Positions 27,984 through 35,644 of a stretch of 47,837 nucleotides of DNA are shown piece by piece (the stretch's first letter is position 1; the number at the start of each line of letters is the position of its first letter). Location of the stretch: NCBI GenBank assembly GCA_029561735.1, contig JAKQWZ010000004.1, positions 1 through 47,837 on the forward strand. The letters are read 5' to 3'. This DNA comes from Candidatus Omnitrophota bacterium. Lineage in GTDB: Bacteria > Omnitrophota > Gorgyraeia > Gygaellales > Profunditerraquicolaceae. The position numbers and the translations under genes are program-made. The notes under the pieces were generated by a model that worked only from the letters and a program-made list of their open reading frames with translations, was not told the DNA's origin and ran no database searches.

Positions 27984-30029
27984 ATGAAAGTTACTTTTAA
28001 TTGGTTAAAAGATTTTGTGGATATAAAACTATCGCCGCAGGCGTTAGCTGATAAGCTGACTATGGCCGGGATAGAGGTGTCGGCCATTGAAGAAAAGTAC
28101 GGCGATTATGTTTTTGAGATAGAAATTACTTCTAACCGTGCGGATTGGCTGAGCGTCATTGGCTTAGCAAGAGAAGTAGCGGCAATTACCGGCGCAAAAA
28201 TGAAAGAGCCAAAAGTCCCCAAGGCCACAAGCCCACGCGGAAAATCTTCGGGTAGCCTGTCGATTCAGATAGAAGACCCCAAAGATTGCCCTCTATATAC
28301 AGCAAAGATCATCCGCGGCGTAAAAGTCGAGGCTTCTCCGGATTGGATGAGGAAGCGGTTGGAGCTGGTGGGCGTGCGTAGCGTCAACAACATTGTTGAT
28401 ATAACCAATTATGTTTTGTTTGAAACCGGTGAGCCGTTGCATGCATTTGACTTGGATAAATTATCCGGCCCGCAAATCTATATGAGGCGTGCCAGGCCCG
28501 GCGAAAAAATCGCAGCTATAGACGAGAAAATATATAATCTAAACCCCGGAATTTTAGTTATTGCCGATAAGACAAAACCAATAGCCATTGCCGGGGTTAT
28601 GGGAGGCAAAGAAAGCGAAGTCAATTTCAATACTAAGAATATCCTGCTGGAGGCCGCGGTGTTTAATCCGGTGGTTATCCGGCGCAGCCGCCGGCAAATC
28701 GGCTTAAACAGCGAATCTTCTTACCGTTTTGAAAGAGGCGTGCCGCAGGAAGCAGCTATCAGCGCTTCTCATCGCGCCTGCGGGCTTATTTTGGATTTAT
28801 CCGCGGGGGAATTGACTTTAGCTAAACAGCAAGGAAAAATAACATCAAAATTCAGAAGTATTAATGTTAACAATGAGCAGGTAAATAAAATTTTAGGCGT
28901 GAATGTCAAACCGGCTTTAATAAAATCCGGCTTAAGCGCTTTGGGTTTTAAAGTTAAAGCTAAAACGAAAAATAGTTTTATTGTCACAGTGCCTGCATTT
29001 AGGCCGGATGTTGCTATTTGTGAAGATGTTGTTGAAGAGATATCCCGGGTATACGGATATGACAGGATTCCTGTTACCCTGCCGTCAATCAAGCCGCAGC
29101 TGACAGGGCATTCTTCCAGAGACCTGATAGCCTCGGTTAAAAACACGCTGGTATGTTTGGGCTTAAACGAAGTAGTAACCTATAGTATGGTAGATAAAGC
29201 CCTGCTGGCAGATTTTAATCTTAATCCGGATAACGAAACCGTAGAGATACTTAATCCATTAAGCCGCGATCAGGGGGTGTTAAGGCCGAGCCTGATCCCC
29301 AGCCTGGCGTCAAGAATAGCTTTTAATCTGAATCGTAAGCAGGAGTATATCAATATTTTTGAAACAGCGGATATTTATTGCTGGCAGGCAGGTAAAGATA
29401 TGCCTGTGGAGGCCCCTGCGTTGGGTTTGGCTTTTTGCGGCAGCCGCTCCCTGTTTTTTGAGCACGGTTCAACAAAAGACAGTGCCGGCTTTCTGCATGC
29501 CAAAGGTGTTATCAGCGCGCTTTTTGAAAAATTAAAATTTCCGCTTCCCAGATTTTCGGAAGCCCCGGATAATTCCTCGGTCATCAAAGTATTTATTAAA
29601 AATGAGGAAATCGGCAGGGTGGTGATTTTGCCGAAGCGGCTTTTAGAGCGTTTGGATATAAAAAACCGCCAGGTCTGTATAGCGGAAATCCGGTTAGATA
29701 AGGCTATGCCATTTACCGTAAACAAAAAGAGTTTTAAAGAACTGCCGGCGTATCCGGCGATAGCCCGCGATATCAGTGTTTTATTAAAGCAGGATGTTTC
29801 TCTGGATGAGGTTATCGCCGGAATTAAAACGCAAGCCGGCCCGGCCCTGGAATCAGTAAAAATAGTTGATTTTTATAAAGGAAAACAGATCCCGGGCGGT
29901 TTCATCGGTATTACTATTTCTTGCGTATATCGCAGCCTTGAGCGCACTCTGTTGGAGACGGAAGTCGCGCCTTTACATGAAAAAATAGTCGCTCTTTTAG
30001 AGGCAAAATTCGAAGCCAAATTAAGATAA
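27984..30029 (+). CDS. pheT: Phenylalanyl-tRNA synthetase beta subunit without the B2 tRNA-binding domain
   Basis: The 681-residue protein starts FNWLKDFVDI with the B1 domain. At about residue 40 it passes directly from MAGIEVSAIEEKYG to VFEIEITSNRADWLSVIGLAREVA. In typical bacterial PheT a ~110-residue OB-fold (B2, EMAP-II-like) sits exactly there. The editing region B3/B4 (about 85-270), B5, B6/B7 and the C-terminal anticodon-binding ferredoxin-like domain B8 (about 590-681) all appear present. It follows pheS by four bases. Confidence 0.95.
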   Translation: MKVTFNWLKDFVDIKLSPQALADKLTMAGIEVSAIEEKYGDYVFEIEITSNRADWLSVIGLAREVAAITGAKMKEPKVPKATSPRGKSSGSLSIQIEDPKDCPLYTAKIIRGVKVEASPDWMRKRLELVGVRSVNNIVDITNYVLFETGEPLHAFDLDKLSGPQIYMRRARPGEKIAAIDEKIYNLNPGILVIADKTKPIAIAGVMGGKESEVNFNTKNILLEAAVFNPVVIRRSRRQIGLNSESSYRFERGVPQEAAISASHRACGLILDLSAGELTLAKQQGKITSKFRSINVNNEQVNKILGVNVKPALIKSGLSALGFKVKAKTKNSFIVTVPAFRPDVAICEDVVEEISRVYGYDRIPVTLPSIKPQLTGHSSRDLIASVKNTLVCLGLNEVVTYSMVDKALLADFNLNPDNETVEILNPLSRDQGVLRPSLIPSLASRIAFNLNRKQEYINIFETADIYCWQAGKDMPVEAPALGLAFCGSRSLFFEHGSTKDSAGFLHAKGVISALFEKLKFPLPRFSEAPDNSSVIKVFIKNEEIGRVVILPKRLLERLDIKNRQVCIAEIRLDKAMPFTVNKKSFKELPAYPAIARDISVLLKQDVSLDEVIAGIKTQAGPALESVKIVDFYKGKQIPGGFIGITISCVYRSLERTLLETEVAPLHEKIVALLEAKFEAKLR

Positions 30030-30031
30030 AT

Positions 30032-30190
30032 AATTCCCTGCGGTGTTCGTTGAGTATTTGATAATTTTTGAACCAACAAAAATGCAATGGAAGCTTCAAC
30101 TTGAAACTGGCTTTGGCCTTTTTCAGCGGCTTCCACCTGTAACCTAATGGTTCAGCGAATCGTACTTGACGGCACATGCGGGGGCTTCTT
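30032..30190 (+). ncRNA. ssrS: Probable 6S RNA
   Basis: The pheT-rarA gap folds like 6S RNA. The closing stem has CCCTGCGGTGTTCG (30036-30049) opposite CGGCACATGCGGGGG (30170-30184); TGTTCG facing CGGCA is the same signature as in E. coli 6S. A terminal hairpin pairs TGGAAGC (30088-30094) with GCTTCCA (30129-30135) and contains an inner TGAAA/TTTCA stem, leaving a large unpaired central bubble. 6S RNA binds sigma-70 RNA polymerase as a promoter mimic. A position upstream of rarA is also known for B. subtilis 6S-1. Ends are approximate. Confidence 0.7.
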
Positions 30191-30201
30191 CCCTCTTACA
30201 T

Positions 30202-31509
30202 ATGGATCTTTTTAATCCCGCAGAGAGTATTAAGTCTAAAGATTTTCCTTTGGCTGTGCGCATGCGGCCTTTGTCGTTAAATGACTACATTGGCCAGGAC
30301 GAGATCATCGGGGAGGGCAAACTCCTGCGCCGGGCAATTGAAGCTGACAGGTTAAATTCGCTTATTCTTTACGGGCCTCCGGGCACAGGCAAGACTTCTT
30401 TGGCTTGGTGTATTTCCAGCGTTACTAAATCCCACTTTGTTTCAATCAACGCTACTACCTCCAACGTGGAAGAGCTGCGTAAAATAATTGCGCAGGCAAA
30501 AATCAAAAGAATTTCCACTAATAGAAAAACCATTCTTTTTATTGACGAAATTCATCGTTTTAACAAGAGCCAGCAGGATGTGCTTTTGCCGGACATAGAA
30601 GAGGGTAATCCCGTGATTATAGGGGCTACAGTGCATAATCCGTATTTTTATCTGGTAGCCCCCCTGGTTTCCCGCTCAATGGTCTGTGAATTAAAATCGC
30701 TTACTCAAGAAGATATTGCAAAGATATTGACTTCAGCGCTTAAAGATAAAACCCGCGGGCTGGGGAACTTAAAAATCAAGATGGAAAAACAGGCTTTGGA
30801 ATTTTTAGCCAAGACCTGCGAAGGGGACGCGCGCAGAGCGCTCAACGCTTTGGAAGTCGGCGCTTTGACAACGCCGAAGAACAAAGATGGGGTGGTTAAT
30901 TTCAGCCTGGAAACAGCTTCGGAATCAATCCAGAAGAAACCTGTTGTTTATGATAATAAAGAGGATGCCCATTATGACACTGCCAGCGCGTTTATAAAGT
31001 CAATGCGTGGTTCTGACCCGGACGCTGCGCTTTACTGGCTGGCTAAAATGCTTTATGCCGGTGAAGACCCCCGTTTTATCGCGCGCCGCGTATGTATCTG
31101 CGCCAGCGAAGACGTGGGTAATGCTGATCCACTGGCCCTGGTACTGGCTAATGCGGCATTTCAGGTTTGCGAACTTGTTGGCATGCCTGAAGCCAGAATC
31201 CCCTTGGCACAGGCAGTGGTTTATGTGGCAAGTGCTCCCAAATCAAACGCAAGTTATTTAGCAGTAGAAAAAGCTTTGGATGATGTTGAAAATAACCGGG
31301 TGCAGGAAGTGCCGGACCATTTAAAGGATGCAAATTATAAGAGCGCTGAAAAGTCAGGCAGGGCAAAGGCTTACAAATACGCCCATGACTACGAAGGCCA
31401 TTTTGTTAAACAAAAATACACCGGCGAGCCAGTCAGGTATTATGAGCCCACTGAAATGGGCCACGAGGCTAAGATTAAGCAGCGGCTGGATAAACTTCGC
31501 AAGGCTTAA
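30202..31509 (+). CDS. rarA: Replication-associated recombination protein RarA (MgsA)
   Basis: RarA is a clamp-loader-like AAA+ ATPase that acts at stalled forks. The 435-residue protein has RPLSLNDYIGQDEIIGEGKL, Walker A YGPPGTGKTSL (about 54-64), Walker B ILFIDEIHRFNKSQQDVLLP and the C-terminal RarA domain with PDAALYWLAKMLYAGEDPRF. I prefer the ATG at 30202. A TTG at 30166 would add residues that lie inside the 6S RNA stem. Confidence 0.94.
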   Translation: MDLFNPAESIKSKDFPLAVRMRPLSLNDYIGQDEIIGEGKLLRRAIEADRLNSLILYGPPGTGKTSLAWCISSVTKSHFVSINATTSNVEELRKIIAQAKIKRISTNRKTILFIDEIHRFNKSQQDVLLPDIEEGNPVIIGATVHNPYFYLVAPLVSRSMVCELKSLTQEDIAKILTSALKDKTRGLGNLKIKMEKQALEFLAKTCEGDARRALNALEVGALTTPKNKDGVVNFSLETASESIQKKPVVYDNKEDAHYDTASAFIKSMRGSDPDAALYWLAKMLYAGEDPRFIARRVCICASEDVGNADPLALVLANAAFQVCELVGMPEARIPLAQAVVYVASAPKSNASYLAVEKALDDVENNRVQEVPDHLKDANYKSAEKSGRAKAYKYAHDYEGHFVKQKYTGEPVRYYEPTEMGHEAKIKQRLDKLRKA

Positions 31510-31515
31510 TTGTAA

Positions 31516-31544
31516 TTGAGTTATTCCTGATAATATGCTAAAAT
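31516..31544 (+). promoter_or_regulatory. Promoter-like site upstream of the metV-like gene
   Basis: TTGAGT (31516-31521), a 17-base spacer and TAAAAT (31539-31544) match the sigma-70 consensus at nine of twelve positions, 22 bases before the start codon of the next gene. Confidence 0.5.
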
Positions 31545-31565
31545 TAGCCTTGAAGGTAGAGAGCC

Positions 31566-32219
31566 ATGATTATTACAAAACAAAAGCCTTTTCAGGATAT
31601 ACTGGAAAGCTTAAAAGGCATAAATAAGGTTTTTTTAGTCGGCTGCGGCGAATGCTCGACAACTTGCAAGACTGGCGGCGTAGAAGAGTTAAAAGCTGCT
31701 AAACTCGAGCTGGAAAAAAACAATAAAACCGTGGTTGGCTCCTGCATTCCTTCTGCCCCTTGCGTAGCAGCCCAGATTAAAACCGAATTAGCTAAAAATA
31801 TTAAGGTTTTGCATGAGGCGGATGCTGTTTTAGTGTTTGCCTGCGGTTTAGGAGTTCAGTCAGTCAAAGAAAATGAACGCAGCGGCAAAATAATTTTGCC
31901 GGCTTTAGATACTCTTTTCGGCGGGACTGTCGACGCAAAGGGCAATTTTTGCGAAAAATGTTCTATGTGCGGAGATTGTTTGTTAGATTTGACTGCTGGG
32001 ATCTGTCCGGTGACTCTTTGCCCCAAAGGCCTGCTTAACGGGCCGTGTGGCGGTATGGATAAAGGTAAATGCGAAGTGGATAAAGAGCGCGACTGCGCAT
32101 GGGTGCTTATTTATAAAGAAATGGAGAAGAAAAAAAATTTAGCAGGATTCCGTAAAATTCTTCCACCTAAGGATTTTAAAAAAACAACCAAGCCGCACAA
32201 ATTAATGCTGGGCGCATAA
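31566..32219 (+). CDS. Methylenetetrahydrofolate reductase C-terminal-domain protein (MetV-like)
   Basis: The 217-residue protein is cysteine-rich. The N-terminal half carries VGCGECSTTCKTGG and GSCIPSAPCVAAQ; the C-terminal half has CEKCSMCGDC followed by GICPVTLCPKGLLNGPCGG, the pattern of the MTHFR-C/MetV zinc-iron-sulfur domain. In acetogens MetV partners MetF in the methyl branch of the Wood-Ljungdahl pathway. No metF lies in the window. The next-but-one gene, 5-formyl-THF cyclo-ligase, also acts on C1-folates. Family assignment is good; the reaction in this organism is inferred. Confidence 0.75.
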   Translation: MIITKQKPFQDILESLKGINKVFLVGCGECSTTCKTGGVEELKAAKLELEKNNKTVVGSCIPSAPCVAAQIKTELAKNIKVLHEADAVLVFACGLGVQSVKENERSGKIILPALDTLFGGTVDAKGNFCEKCSMCGDCLLDLTAGICPVTLCPKGLLNGPCGGMDKGKCEVDKERDCAWVLIYKEMEKKKNLAGFRKILPPKDFKKTTKPHKLMLGA

Positions 32220-32220
32220 C

Positions 32221-32652
32221 ATGGCTGAAAACCTGCCGTATTCAGAACAAGTAATGGATCATTTCCTGCATCCCAGGAATGTAGGCGATATGCCTGATGC
32301 CGACGGAGTTGGTACCGTCGGAAATCCCGTGTGCGGCGACATAATGAAGATGTTTATTAAGGTCAAAGACGGGATAATTGTTGACGTAAAGTTCAAAACT
32401 TTTGGCTGCGGCGCCGCAATATCGACAAGCTCTATGGTAACCGAGATGGTCAAAGGCAAGACTATAGACGAAGCGCTGAAGATCAGCAACAAGGCTGTGG
32501 CTGAGGCCCTTGGCGGTCTGCCGCCGATTAAGATGCACTGTTCAGTGCTGGCAGAGCAGGCGCTAAGAAGCGCCCTGGCTGATTATTATCGTAAAACAGG
32601 CAAAGATCCCAGCGCCTTTGAGCCAAAGCCGGATACGCACGGGCATGACTAA
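32221..32652 (+). CDS. Iron-sulfur cluster assembly scaffold (IscU/NifU N-domain)
   Basis: The 143-residue protein starts YSEQVMDHFLHPRNVG and carries the three scaffold cysteines in GNPVCGD (Cys38, with Asp40), FGCGAA (Cys63) and KMHCSVLAE (Cys107). The LPPIK segment matches the loop recognised by HscA in IscU. It would assemble clusters for the Fe-S proteins encoded nearby, such as the preceding protein and the Kor ferredoxin. It lies one base after the previous gene and overlaps the next by eight bases. Confidence 0.92.
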   Translation: MAENLPYSEQVMDHFLHPRNVGDMPDADGVGTVGNPVCGDIMKMFIKVKDGIIVDVKFKTFGCGAAISTSSMVTEMVKGKTIDEALKISNKAVAEALGGLPPIKMHCSVLAEQALRSALADYYRKTGKDPSAFEPKPDTHGHD

Positions 32653-33229
32653 TATTTATAATAACAGGCCGCTTCCCGGGCTGAAGTTGACAAAGGCCAG
32701 GATCCGTAGTAAAATTCTTCTTAAGCTATTAACACAAAGGGAGGAAGATAGAAAGCAAAAGAGCAAAGCCATAAGCAATAAGCTTTTCAGGCTAAAAGAG
32801 TTTAAAAGAGCAAAGACAGTGATGTTTTACATTGCATTTGGCGCAGAGGTCGACACAACCGAGATGATTAAAGTTGCCATAAAATTAGGAAAGAAAGTTA
32901 CAGTGCCAGTTTGTGATAAAAATAATAGACTTATGGGGCCATGCCTTCTTGAGGAAGGCGCACATCTGAAAAAAGGCCCTTACGGGGTAAAAGAGCCGGT
33001 GAATAAAATATGCTTCAGGTTAAGCCAGTTGGACCTGGTTCTTGTGCCCGGAGTCGCGTTTGATAAGAAAGGTAACCGTTTAGGCCGCGGTAAAGGTTTT
33101 TATGACCGCATGCTTTCAAAGCTGGCCTATAAAACTCCTGTTATCGGCGTGGCATTTGACTTTCAAGTACTGCCTTGTGTCCCCGTCTGTTCCCACGATG
33201 TAAGCGTCAAAAAAGTCCTCTTTGCTTAG
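32645..33229 (+). CDS. 5-formyltetrahydrofolate cyclo-ligase
   Basis: The enzyme uses ATP to convert 5-formyl-THF to 5,10-methenyl-THF. The 194-residue protein has an N-terminal helix rich in Lys/Arg (KARIRSKILLKLL), the VMFYIAFGAEVDTTEMI strand and the C-terminal signature GNRLGRGKGFYDRML. I chose the ATG at 32645, inside the preceding gene's stop region; an upstream start at 32618 would overlap by 35 bases. Confidence 0.92.
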   Translation: MTNIYNNRPLPGLKLTKARIRSKILLKLLTQREEDRKQKSKAISNKLFRLKEFKRAKTVMFYIAFGAEVDTTEMIKVAIKLGKKVTVPVCDKNNRLMGPCLLEEGAHLKKGPYGVKEPVNKICFRLSQLDLVLVPGVAFDKKGNRLGRGKGFYDRMLSKLAYKTPVIGVAFDFQVLPCVPVCSHDVSVKKVLFA

Positions 33230-33309
33230 TATTTAAATTTCAAAATTATTTTTCTCATCGGCAACGCATTTACTGCGTACGCCATAACAAGATAGGAGGT
33301 TGATTGGAA

Positions 33310-34863
33310 ATGACGAACATGATCATTATTATCGGCATTGCCGTCATTGCGCTTCCCGCAGGTTACTTTATCAGAAAATATGTAGCTGAAAAGAAACTGC
33401 AGGATGCCGAGACAATGGCAAAGCATATATTAGAGCAGGCCAAAAAAGAGGCGCAGGATAAGCGCCGCGAAATGGAGCTGGAAGCAAAAGACCTTTTATA
33501 CAAAATGCGCCATGATTTTGACCGTGAAACACAGGACCGGCGCCAGGAAACAGCAAATATTGAGAAACGGCTTGCCCAAAAGGAAGAGAATATTGACCGC
33601 AGGGTAGAGTTTTTGGAAAATAAAGAAAAAGAAATTGAACAGCGCCAGGAAAATATCAAGAAGCAGGAGGACAATATTAAGGCTAAGGATGCGCAGTTGA
33701 ACAGCCTTATCGCCGAGGAAAAAGAAAGGCTGCAGAAGATATCATCGCTTTCGGCGGAAGAGGCCAAGCGGATATTGCTAAGCCGTTTAAATGAAGAACT
33801 GAATAACGAAAAAGCGGTTTTTATTAAAAAACAGGAAGAAGAGCTGCGTTCCCTGGCGGAGAAAAAGGCGCAAGAGATACTTTCAGTGGCTATCCAAAAG
33901 TGCGCAGTTGAGCATACAGTAGAATCTACTGTCAGCGTGGTCAATCTGCCCAGCGATGAGATGAAGGGAAGGGTCATCGGGCGCGAAGGCAGGAACATCC
34001 GCGCCTTGGAAATGGCTACCGGCGTTGATGTTATTATTGATGATACGCCTGAAGCAGTGACTTTGTCGTGTTTTGACCCGGTGCGCAGGGAGATTGCCCG
34101 CCTGAGCCTGGAAAAGCTTATTTCCGACGGCAGGATCCACCCCGGGAGGATTGAAGAGCTTGTTGAAAAAACAAAAAAAGAAATGGATGAAAAGATAAAA
34201 GAAGAAGGCGAACGCGTAGTATTTGAAGTGGGTGTAAGCGGTTTGCACCCGGAGATTGTAAGGCTTTTGGGCCGTTTAAAATACCGCACCAGTTTCGGCC
34301 AGAACGCCCAACAGCATTCAAAGGAAGTGGCGTTTTTGCTGGGAGCTATGGCGTCTGAGTTGGGGCTTGATTTTAAGCTTGCCCGGCGCATAGGACTTTT
34401 ACATGATATCGGAAAGGCCGTTGACCACCAGGTTGAAGGCACGCACGCCAAGATCGGGGCCGCTTTAGCTAAAAAATTCAACGAATCCGATACGGTAGTT
34501 TCTGCGATTGAAGCGCATCATGAAGAATCAGAACCAAAGAGTTTTTATGCGGTCCTGGCTGTTGCGGCTGATGCTATCAGCGCATCGCGCCCGGGTGCCC
34601 GCAGGGAAACTTTGGAGACCTATGTTAAGAGGCTGGATAAGCTTGAATCTATTGCTAATCTATTTAAGGGCGTAGAAAAATCTTTTGCCATACAGGCAGG
34701 GCGCGAAATCCGTATTATTGTCCAGCCCGAAAAGATATCTGATGGCGAAGCAGTTAATATGTCCAGAGAGATCCGTAAAAAGATTGAAGAGGGGATGGAA
34801 TATCCCGGGCAGATCAAGGTTACGGTGATTCGCGAGACAAGGGCTATAGAGTACGCAAAATAA
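33310..34863 (+). CDS. rny: Ribonuclease Y
   Basis: RNase Y is a membrane-anchored endoribonuclease that starts mRNA decay. The 517-residue protein has one N-terminal membrane helix (about 2-20), a long charged coiled coil (about 25-190), a KH domain (GRVIGREGRNIRALEMATGV) and an HD domain with GLLHDIGKAVDH. AGGAGGT at 33294-33300 precedes the start; TTG at 33304 is an alternative giving two more residues. The pair rny-ymdB is conserved in many bacteria. Confidence 0.96.
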   Translation: MTNMIIIIGIAVIALPAGYFIRKYVAEKKLQDAETMAKHILEQAKKEAQDKRREMELEAKDLLYKMRHDFDRETQDRRQETANIEKRLAQKEENIDRRVEFLENKEKEIEQRQENIKKQEDNIKAKDAQLNSLIAEEKERLQKISSLSAEEAKRILLSRLNEELNNEKAVFIKKQEEELRSLAEKKAQEILSVAIQKCAVEHTVESTVSVVNLPSDEMKGRVIGREGRNIRALEMATGVDVIIDDTPEAVTLSCFDPVRREIARLSLEKLISDGRIHPGRIEELVEKTKKEMDEKIKEEGERVVFEVGVSGLHPEIVRLLGRLKYRTSFGQNAQQHSKEVAFLLGAMASELGLDFKLARRIGLLHDIGKAVDHQVEGTHAKIGAALAKKFNESDTVVSAIEAHHEESEPKSFYAVLAVAADAISASRPGARRETLETYVKRLDKLESIANLFKGVEKSFAIQAGREIRIIVQPEKISDGEAVNMSREIRKKIEEGMEYPGQIKVTVIRETRAIEYAK

Positions 34864-34864
34864 A

Positions 34865-35644
34865 ATGAAAATATTATTTGTAGGAGACGTGGTTGGCAAG
34901 CCCGGACGGGACGCAATATGCGCCCTTGTCCCGGCATTAACCAAAGAGCTTGGTTTGGATTTTGTTGTGGTCAACGCTGAAAATGCCGCAGGGGGCTCAG
35001 GCATAACCCCGAAAGTAACCGCGGAATTGTTTTCCTGCGGCGTAGATGTATTCACATCCGGGGATCATATCTGGAAAAGAAGGGAAATCCTGGATATTAT
35101 TAATCAGGAAGAGAGGATATTGCGTCCGGTCAATTATCCTTCCGGGGCCCCGGGAAGGGGCGCCTGTATTTATAAGTCCGGAAACGGCACAAAAATAGGC
35201 GTAATCAATGTGCAGGGCAGAGTTTTTATGCATCCGCTGGAATGCCCTTTTAAATCTGCCCGTAAAGCCCAAGAAGAGCTGTCCCGAGAGGCTAAGATTA
35301 TACTTGTGGATATTCACGCCGAAGCGACTTCGGAGAAAATCGCTCTTGGCTGGTATCTGGATGGCTTGGTATCTGCGGTTGTGGGAACTCATACGCATGT
35401 CCAGACTGCTGATGAATGCATTTTGCCCGGTGGCACAGCTTATATAACTGATTTAGGCATGGCCGGGCCTATGGACGGGGTTATCGGCAGAAAAAAAGAA
35501 GAAGTTTTGGAGCGTTTTGTGACTTCTGTGCCGGTAAAATTTTCTGTCGCGGAAAATGATGTCCAGCTGCAGGGCGTTGTGCTGGAAATAGATGAGAAAA
35601 CCGGAAAAGCACAATCAATTGTCAGGATAAAAAGAAAACTGTAA
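34865..35644 (+). CDS. ymdB: YmdB-family metallophosphoesterase
   Basis: The 259-residue protein starts MKILFVGDVVGKPGRDA and has NAENAAGG, TSGDHIWKRRE, VDIHAEATSEK and GTHTHVQTAD, the metal-ligand motifs of the YmdB (TIGR00282) family. Relatives act as phosphodiesterases, including on cyclic nucleotides, and affect RNA turnover with RNase Y. It starts one base after rny and ends directly before the next gene. Confidence 0.94.
   Translation: MKILFVGDVVGKPGRDAICALVPALTKELGLDFVVVNAENAAGGSGITPKVTAELFSCGVDVFTSGDHIWKRREILDIINQEERILRPVNYPSGAPGRGACIYKSGNGTKIGVINVQGRVFMHPLECPFKSARKAQEELSREAKIILVDIHAEATSEKIALGWYLDGLVSAVVGTHTHVQTADECILPGGTAYITDLGMAGPMDGVIGRKKEEVLERFVTSVPVKFSVAENDVQLQGVVLEIDEKTGKAQSIVRIKRKL

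Noticed and set aside
30166-30201. TTG start of rarA
   Set aside because: The added residues would be encoded by the 3' strand of the 6S RNA closing stem, and the family begins near MDLF at 30202.
33363-34481. 372-residue open frame antisense to rny
   Set aside because: It is rich in Ser, Phe and Leu with no motif, the expected shadow of a Glu/Lys-rich coiled-coil gene, and rny itself is certain.
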